This document shows, piece after piece, positions 37,151-42,193 of a stretch of 42,193 nucleotides of DNA (positions are counted from its first letter, which is position 1; each line of letters begins with the position of its first letter). Made by a program: the position numbers and the translations under genes. Origin of the DNA: Curtobacterium sp. Leaf261 (GTDB lineage Bacteria > Actinomycetota > Actinomycetes > Actinomycetales > Microbacteriaceae); the NCBI RefSeq assembly GCF_001422205.1, contig NZ_LMMJ01000003.1, positions 19,305 to 61,497 on the forward strand, read 5' to 3'. The notes under the pieces are model-generated. The model was not told where the DNA came from. It made no database searches and saw nothing but the letters and a program-made list of their open reading frames with translations.

Positions 37151-39718
37151 ATGAAGCGCGGACGACTGCGGGTGCTGCTCGGTGCCGCGCCCGGCGTCGG
37201 CAAGACCGTCACGATGCTCGAAGAGGGGCAACGCCTCCGTGACCAGGGGCGCGACGTGGTGGTCGCGGTCGTGGAGACGCACGGGCGCGCGATGACCGCC
37301 GCGCTCGCCGACCACCTCGAGACGGTGCCGCGACGCATCGTCGAGCACCGGGGCGTCTCCCTCGACGACATGGACCTCGACGCGGTCATCGCTCGGCGCC
37401 CGGACGTGGCGCTCGTCGACGAGCTCGCCCACACGAACGCGCCGGGGAGCAGGCACGAGAAGCGGTGGCAGGACGTCGAGGACCTGCTGGTCGCCGGGAT
37501 CGACGTCGTCTCGACCGTGAACGTGCAGCACATGCAGAGCCTCGGGGACGTCGTGCGGGACATCACCGGCACCGTGCAGCGCGAGACCGTGCCGGACGCC
37601 GTGGTCCGCGGCGCCGACCAGATCGAGGTCGTGGACCTCGCGCCGCAGGCCCTCCGCGACCGCCTCGCCGACGGGCACGTCTACCCGGCGGCGCGCATCG
37701 ACGCGGCGCTGTCGAACTACTTCCGACTCGGCAACCTGACGGCCCTCCGCGAACTCGCCCTCCTCTGGCTCGCCGACGAGGTCGACGACGCCCTCAAGCG
37801 GTACCGCTCCGAGCACGGCATCGACCACAAGTGGGAGGCGCGCGACCGGGTGGTCGTCGCACTCACGGGCGGCCCGGAGGGTGCGACGCTCCTCCGACGG
37901 GGGGCCCGGATCGCGGCCCGGTCGGCCGGCGGCGAGCTGGCCGCCGTGCACGTCACGACGAACGACGGGCTCCGGGAGCGACACCCCGGCGCACTCGCGG
38001 CCCAGCGTGCACAGGTCGAGCAGCTCGGTGGGACGTACCATCAGGTCGTCGGCGACGACGTCCCGACGACGCTCGTCCGGTTCGCCCGGTCGATCAACGC
38101 GACGCAGCTCGTGATCGGCGTCAGCCGTCGGAGTCGACTCGCCGCGGCACTGACGGGCCCCGGGATCGGTGCGACCGTCGTCCGGGCGTCCGGTGACATC
38201 GACGTGCACATCGTCACCCACGACCGGGCCGGCGGACGCTTCGCACTCCCGAGGCTCGGCGGCGGACTCGCTCGCGGGCGGATCGTCGCCGCGTTCGTGC
38301 TCGCGCTGGTCATCGGCCCGCTGCTGACCTGGGCGCTCTCGTTCGGCGACTCGCAGGACGCGATCACCGTCGACGTGCTCTCCTACCAGCTGCTCGTCCT
38401 CGTCGTGGCCCTGGTCGGCGGGATGTGGCCCGCGGTGTTCGCGGCGGTGCTGTCCGGACTCTCCCTCGACTACTTCTTCGTGCAACCGTTCCACACGATC
38501 ACGGTGCAGCAGCCCTGGCACCTCGCGGCACTCGTGCTCTACGTCCTGAGCGCGGTGCTCGTGAGCTTCGTGGTGGACCGGTCCGCACGGCGATCGAGGA
38601 CGGCCCGTCGCGCCGCGGCCGAGTCCGCGCTCCTGTCCGGGATCGCGGGGAGCGTGCTGCGTGGGGACGATGCGCTCGACGCGCTCGTGGACCGGACGCG
38701 CGAGGCGTTCGGCTTCGACACCGTCCGCGTGCTCGTCGACGGTGCCGAGGTGGCCGCATCGACGGCCCGAGCCGACGTGCCGGAGCCGGCCCCGGGCCTC
38801 CCGTCCGATGCTTCCGGTGCGGCCGCTGCGACGGGCGCGGCGGGTACGTCACACGCGGCGGACGCGGTCAGGACCCTGCCCGGCGGGGGTGTCGTCGAGT
38901 TCGTCGGCGGCGCACCGGGCCCGTCGGAACGACGGCTGCTCGCGGTCGTCGAGCGGCAGATCGACGCCGCGCTGGAGCACCGGGCCCTCGCGCGCACGAC
39001 GGTCGACGTCGAGCGCATCGCCGCTGCGGACCGGGTGCGGAGTGCGCTCCTCGCCGCCGTCGGTCACGACGTCCGTCGACCGATGGCCGCCGCCTCAGCC
39101 GCGATCGGGGGGCTCCGAACGTCCGACGTCGAGCTCTCGCCGGACGACCGGGCCGTGCTCCTCGAGACGGCGGACGAGAGCCTGCGGTCCCTCGCGACCC
39201 TCCTCGGCGACCTGCTCGACGTCAGCCGTGTGCAGGCCGGCGTCCTCGCGGTGGTCGCGCGACGGATCGCGATCGAGGACGTCGTCGCCCCCGCGCTCGA
39301 TGAACTGGAGCTCGGGCCGGAGGACGTCGACCTCGACCTGCCGTCCGACCTCCCCGACATCGACGCCGACCCGGTCCTGCTCCAGCGCGTCGTGGTGAAC
39401 CTCCTCGCGAACGCCGAGCGGTTCTCGCCGGAGGGCGGCCGGGTCCGCGTCGCCGCGAGCACCTTCGGCGGGTCCGTCGAGCTCCGCATCACCGACCACG
39501 GCCCCGGCATCCCGCCCGAGCGCCGCGACGATGTGTTCATGCCGTTCCAGCGGCTGGGCGACACCGACAACGAGACCGGGCTCGGGCTCGGGCTCGCGCT
39601 CGCGAAGGGGTTCACCGAGGGCATGGGGGGCACGATCGAGGTCGACGACACCCCGGGCGGCGGCCTGACCGTCGTCGTCGCGCTCCCCGCGTCGGACCGT
39701 CCGGAGGTCACCGCATGA
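37151..39718 (+). CDS. kdpD: Sensor histidine kinase KdpD
   Basis: An 855-residue membrane sensor of potassium limitation or turgor. The KdpD domain holds Walker A GAAPGVGKT (residues 11-19) and DELAHTNAPGSRH; a USP-like domain follows (VVVALTGGPEGATLLRRGA), then four membrane helices about 375-480, a GAF-like linker region, and the kinase with His639 in VGHDVRRPM, N-box NLLANAERFSP, DHGPGIPPE and GLGLGLALAKG. A linker near 540-560 (APGLPSDASGAAAATGA) contains an interspersed motif. It is coupled to kdpE by an ATGA overlap. It controls kdpFABC, from which it is split by the HEPN insert. Confidence 0.95.
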   Translation: MKRGRLRVLLGAAPGVGKTVTMLEEGQRLRDQGRDVVVAVVETHGRAMTAALADHLETVPRRIVEHRGVSLDDMDLDAVIARRPDVALVDELAHTNAPGSRHEKRWQDVEDLLVAGIDVVSTVNVQHMQSLGDVVRDITGTVQRETVPDAVVRGADQIEVVDLAPQALRDRLADGHVYPAARIDAALSNYFRLGNLTALRELALLWLADEVDDALKRYRSEHGIDHKWEARDRVVVALTGGPEGATLLRRGARIAARSAGGELAAVHVTTNDGLRERHPGALAAQRAQVEQLGGTYHQVVGDDVPTTLVRFARSINATQLVIGVSRRSRLAAALTGPGIGATVVRASGDIDVHIVTHDRAGGRFALPRLGGGLARGRIVAAFVLALVIGPLLTWALSFGDSQDAITVDVLSYQLLVLVVALVGGMWPAVFAAVLSGLSLDYFFVQPFHTITVQQPWHLAALVLYVLSAVLVSFVVDRSARRSRTARRAAAESALLSGIAGSVLRGDDALDALVDRTREAFGFDTVRVLVDGAEVAASTARADVPEPAPGLPSDASGAAAATGAAGTSHAADAVRTLPGGGVVEFVGGAPGPSERRLLAVVERQIDAALEHRALARTTVDVERIAAADRVRSALLAAVGHDVRRPMAAASAAIGGLRTSDVELSPDDRAVLLETADESLRSLATLLGDLLDVSRVQAGVLAVVARRIAIEDVVAPALDELELGPEDVDLDLPSDLPDIDADPVLLQRVVVNLLANAERFSPEGGRVRVAASTFGGSVELRITDHGPGIPPERRDDVFMPFQRLGDTDNETGLGLGLALAKGFTEGMGGTIEVDDTPGGGLTVVVALPASDRPEVTA
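38792..38808 (-). repeat. Interspersed GGAGGC motif copy
   Basis: Minus strand TCGGACGGGAGGCCCGG, read as PGLPSD in a non-conserved Ala/Gly-rich linker of KdpD. Confidence 0.6.
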
Positions 39719-40425
39719 GGATCCTCATCGCCGACGACGACCCGCAGCTGGTCCGCGCGCTCGTGGTCACGCTCGGTGCCCGCGGCTACGACATCGTCAC
39801 CGCACGCGACGGCCGCGAGGCACTCGACGCCGTCATCACCGAACGCCCGGACATCGTGATGCTCGACCTCGGCATGCCCCGGCTCGACGGCATCGGCGTG
39901 CTCGAGGGCATCCGCGCGTGGTCACAGGTCCCCGTGCTGGTGCTGTCCGGGCGCACGGACTCGTCGGACAAGGTCGACGCGCTCGACGCCGGGGCGGACG
40001 ACTACGTCACGAAGCCGTTCCAGATGGACGAGCTCCTCGCGCGGTTGCGGGCGCTCGGACGTCGACGCGCTCCCGCGGTGGAGACCGCCACGGTGCGGAT
40101 CGGGGACCTCGTCGTCGACCTCGCGGCGAAGCAGGTCACGCGGGCGTCGGGACCCGCCGGCGCGATCCGGCTGACACCGACGGAGTGGCGACTGCTCGAG
40201 GTGCTGCTCGCGAACCCGGGTCGGCTGCTCACCCGCGAGATGCTCCTGACCGAGGTGTGGGGTCCGACGCACGGGGGTGATGCCGGGTACCTGCGGCTGT
40301 ACGTCGCGCAGCTCCGGAAGAAGCTCGAGCCGTCACCGGCCGAGCCGCGCTACATCGTCACGGAGTCGGGGATGGGGTACCGCTTCGAGCCCGACGGGCA
40401 GCCCGACGGGCAGGCCGAGGGCTGA
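39715..40425 (+). CDS. kdpE: Response regulator KdpE, OmpR/PhoB type
   Basis: A 236-residue cytoplasmic regulator. The receiver has the acidic pair in LIADDDPQ, the phosphorylated Asp51 in MLDLGMP and KPF with the conserved Lys; the C-terminal winged helix reads LTPTEWRLLEVLLANPGRLLT and GYLRLYVAQLRKKLE. The start overlaps the kdpD stop (ATGA). It should activate kdpFABC. The last ten residues are a short DGQPDGQ tail. Confidence 0.95.
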   Translation: MRILIADDDPQLVRALVVTLGARGYDIVTARDGREALDAVITERPDIVMLDLGMPRLDGIGVLEGIRAWSQVPVLVLSGRTDSSDKVDALDAGADDYVTKPFQMDELLARLRALGRRRAPAVETATVRIGDLVVDLAAKQVTRASGPAGAIRLTPTEWRLLEVLLANPGRLLTREMLLTEVWGPTHGGDAGYLRLYVAQLRKKLEPSPAEPRYIVTESGMGYRFEPDGQPDGQAEG

Positions 40426-40463
40426 GCACCGCTCGTTCACCCGGCGGTCCTAGCGTCGGCCAC

Positions 40464-41285
40464 ATGACCGCGCGCAAGGTGATGCTCATCGGCATCGACG
40501 GACTCCGGATCGACGACGCACTCCGACCGGGAGCCGCCCCGAACCTGGCCGCCCTCGTCGCGGCGGGCTCGATGTCCCGCCTGACGATGGAGGTCCCGAC
40601 GATCTCCGGCCCCGGCTGGTCGTCGTTGCTGACCGGGGCGACCCACGCCGAACACGGGGTGTCCGACAACACCTTCTCCGGCCACACCCTGCGCGCCAAC
40701 GCCGACTTCCTGAGCCGAGCGTTCTTCGCGGACCAGCGGCGCACCACCTTCGCGGCAGCCGACTGGCCACCGCTCGTCGACCCCGCCGGACCCGGCCCGG
40801 TGATCGCGTTCCGCGACGACCAGCGTCGGAGCGGGATGCACGCCGTCGTGCTCCGGGACGGAGAGCTCCGCGGGTACGACGCGATGGACGGCGAGATCAC
40901 GGCCGCGGCGGAGCTCGCGATCCGTGAGGCCGGGCCGGATGCGTCCTTCGTGTACCTCGGCGCCGTGGACGAGGCCGGACACCTGCACGGCGGGGCGTCT
41001 CCCGAGTACGCGGCCACGGTCCTCCAGACCGACGCCCGACTGGGCCGCCTGCTCGACGCGATCCGGCGGCGGATCGCACGCGAGGACCTCGACGAGGACT
41101 GGCTCGTCGGGGTCACCACGGACCACGGCCACCTGGATGCCGGGGGACACGGCGGCGGGGACGAGGTGCTGCGTCGGTCGTTCCTGGCGCTCGGGCGGTT
41201 CGGCGGCGCCGGGGCGGTCCCGGTGCCGGGCGACCTCGAGCCGTGCGACGTCCCCGGCGTGCTGCTCGCGCACCTCGCCGCCTGA
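40464..41285 (+). CDS. Alkaline-phosphatase superfamily phosphodiesterase/phosphatase
   Basis: A 273-residue enzyme resembling nucleotide pyrophosphatase/phosphodiesterases. Metal and catalytic motifs: MLIGIDGLR, the nucleophile region PTISGPGWSSLLTG, AVDEAGHLHG, TTDHGHLDAGGHGG. No signal peptide, so cytoplasmic. The mRNA may be leaderless: TAGCGT (40451-40456) is seven bases before ATG. It follows kdpE closely (38 bases) but has its own promoter-like box. Substrate is unknown. Confidence 0.88.
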   Translation: MTARKVMLIGIDGLRIDDALRPGAAPNLAALVAAGSMSRLTMEVPTISGPGWSSLLTGATHAEHGVSDNTFSGHTLRANADFLSRAFFADQRRTTFAAADWPPLVDPAGPGPVIAFRDDQRRSGMHAVVLRDGELRGYDAMDGEITAAAELAIREAGPDASFVYLGAVDEAGHLHGGASPEYAATVLQTDARLGRLLDAIRRRIAREDLDEDWLVGVTTDHGHLDAGGHGGGDEVLRRSFLALGRFGGAGAVPVPGDLEPCDVPGVLLAHLAA

Positions 41286-41311
41286 GCGGTGCGCCCTCGG
41301 ACGGACGCGGC

Positions 41312-41968
41312 TCAGGGCCCGCCGAGCCAGTGGTCGATCCGGTGGTGGTCCGGCTGGAACCCGTTCGCGACGCCCCACAGCACCGCCTGGGTCCGGCTCT
41401 CGACGCCGATCTTCCGGTAGACCGAGCGGATGTGCGTCTTGACGGTGTTCGGGCTGAGGTAGGTGAGCTTCGCCACCTCGGCGTTCGACTTGCCCTGCGT
41501 GATGAGCGCGAGGATCTCCGCCTCGCGATCCGTGATGCCGTCCGTCCGCCCCGGCCAGTCGAGCCCGTCGGCGCTCGGGGCCCGACGCTGTGCCGCGCTG
41601 ACGACGACCTCGCCCCGCGCGACGTCCTCGAGCGCGGCGACGAGGTCCTCCGCCGACAGCGTCTTGGCGAGGTACCCGTGCACGCCCTGCTCGAGTGCTG
41701 CGTCTACGAGCTCCTGCTGGAAGTTCCAGGTGTAGACGACGACGTGGCGTGCCCGGGGGTTCGCGACGAGCCCGGCGATCTCGTGCTGATCGGACTCCGG
41801 CTGCGCGAACGAGTCGTAGAGGACGATGTCGATCGAGTCCTCGAGCGCGGCGTTCGCGTCGATCTCGGACACGACGATCCGGTCCCGGTACTGGTCGAAC
41901 ATGTGCGCGAGGCCGGTCAGCACGACGTCGTAGTCGTCGACGAGCGTGACGGTGAGGGGACGGGTCAT
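41312..41968 (-). CDS. LuxR-family response regulator
   Basis: A 218-residue two-component regulator. The receiver begins TVTLVDDYDVVLTG, has phospho-acceptor Asp52 in LYDSF and Lys in LAKTLS; the C-terminal LuxR helix-turn-helix reads ITDREAEILALITQGKSN and LSPNTVKTHIRSVYRKIG. ATG 41968 begins the receiver; in-frame codons further upstream cross the palindrome pair. It is divergent from the GlsB-like gene with two identical palindromes between, which could be its binding sites. No histidine kinase is adjacent in the window. It ends facing the phosphodiesterase gene. Confidence 0.92.
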   Translation of the reverse strand: MTRPLTVTLVDDYDVVLTGLAHMFDQYRDRIVVSEIDANAALEDSIDIVLYDSFAQPESDQHEIAGLVANPRARHVVVYTWNFQQELVDAALEQGVHGYLAKTLSAEDLVAALEDVARGEVVVSAAQRRAPSADGLDWPGRTDGITDREAEILALITQGKSNAEVAKLTYLSPNTVKTHIRSVYRKIGVESRTQAVLWGVANGFQPDHHRIDHWLGGP

Positions 41969-41993
41969 GGCGATGGACACGCGATCAGCATCC

Positions 41994-42029
41994 CACCCCC
42001 AGGGGTGAATCGGTACACCCCGAGGGGTG
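41994..42029. promoter_or_regulatory. Two identical-arm palindromes between the LuxR regulator and the GlsB-like gene
   Basis: CACCCC-CA-GGGGTG (41994-42007) and CACCCC-GA-GGGGTG (42016-42029). Their centres are 22 bases apart, two helical turns, so two dimers would sit on the same face. Candidate operator for the LuxR regulator, acting on itself and the stress gene. Confidence 0.65.
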
Positions 42030-42106
42030 GTTGAGTTCATCACGTCGCCGCACTCGCGGTGCCCCGTCGGTCGCCACCCCGCGACCGGGAACGTAAGGAG
42101 TGCACA

Positions 42107-42193
42107 ATGCTCGGACTCATCATCAGCCTCATCATCGTCGGCCTCATCGCCGGCGCGATCGCCCGCCTCGTCATGCCCGGCAAGCAGAACATC
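42107..42193 (+). CDS. GlsB/YeaQ/YmgE-like stress membrane protein, cut by the window end
   Basis: Only the first 29 residues are present: MLGLIISLIIVGLIAGAIAR then LVMPGKQNI. This is the typical start of the small three-helix GlsB/YeaQ/YmgE (transglycosylase-associated) membrane proteins, with the GAIARLVMPG signature. AAGGAG lies six bases before the ATG. It is divergent from the LuxR regulator and behind two palindromes, which suggests stress-linked control. The rest of the gene lies outside the window. Confidence 0.85.
   Translation, partial: MLGLIISLIIVGLIAGAIARLVMPGKQNI

Overview
The window is very GC-rich chromosomal DNA (about 70% by eye) with tightly packed genes, many GTG starts, several apparently leaderless transcripts (a TANNNT box 6-8 bases before the start codon) and protein families typical of Actinobacteria. 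The gene set (RuMP hxlA/hxlB, GH64, GH92, kdp, sugar ABC operon) and style fit Microbacteriaceae, most likely a Curtobacterium-like plant or soil bacterium. The genus is an inference; no rRNA or marker gene is present.

Layout. 1-4.9 kb: two TetR-controlled oxidoreductase loci. TetR 1 (2357-2908) is divergent from an aldo/keto reductase plus Gfo/Idh/MocA pair, with two GGAGG-N2-CCTCC palindromes in the shared promoter. TetR 2 (4295-4858) and the quinone-oxidoreductase-like gene 3034-4065 share the operator TGAGTG-N6-CACTYA. 4.9-6.8 kb: a family A DNA polymerase homologue. 6.9-10.2 kb: a translationally coupled pair, a Tat-exported GH64 beta-1,3-glucanase and a secreted beta-helix protein, probably acting on fungal or yeast cell wall. 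10.5-12.7 kb: PAP2 phosphatase overlapping a GH13 enzyme. 12.8-19.3 kb: a LacI-regulated alpha-glucoside module (GH13 glucosidase, lipoprotein, two permeases, no ATPase gene). 19.4-22.3 kb: an SDR pseudogene, a HATPase-LuxR regulator, and the formaldehyde-fixing pair hxlB-hxlA. 22.5-30.1 kb: SDR, Ser/Thr kinase, a GH92 enzyme with Gln at the expected catalytic-acid position, a 60-residue protein and an aldo/keto reductase. 30.2-40.4 kb: another aldo/keto reductase, then the kdp potassium locus (small membrane protein, kdpF, A, B, C, then D, E). 40.5-42.2 kb: an alkaline-phosphatase-superfamily protein, a LuxR response regulator and the start of a GlsB/YeaQ-like membrane protein.

The most interesting item is in the kdp locus. 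Between kdpC and kdpD sits an Abi_2/AbiF-like HEPN protein (36106-36789, opposite strand) with a divergent, geneless stretch holding an extended -10 box, about 90 bases of structured sequence and a hairpin followed by a T-rich tail. This looks like a compact HEPN RNase toxin plus RNA antitoxin, the type of system reported as the ancestor of Cas13.

The second is a short interspersed motif, about GTCGGACTGGAGGCNCGG (or CGGACGGGAGGCNCG), with some sixteen copies in both orientations. Within genes it lies in protein tails and linkers; copies also occur as inverted pairs. It behaves like a DNA-level element rather than a protein feature. Other repeats include three copies of a GTGTTC/GAACAC palindromic element at gene ends, two copies of a GCATC-type hairpin, and in-frame tandem repeats in GH92 and KdpB.
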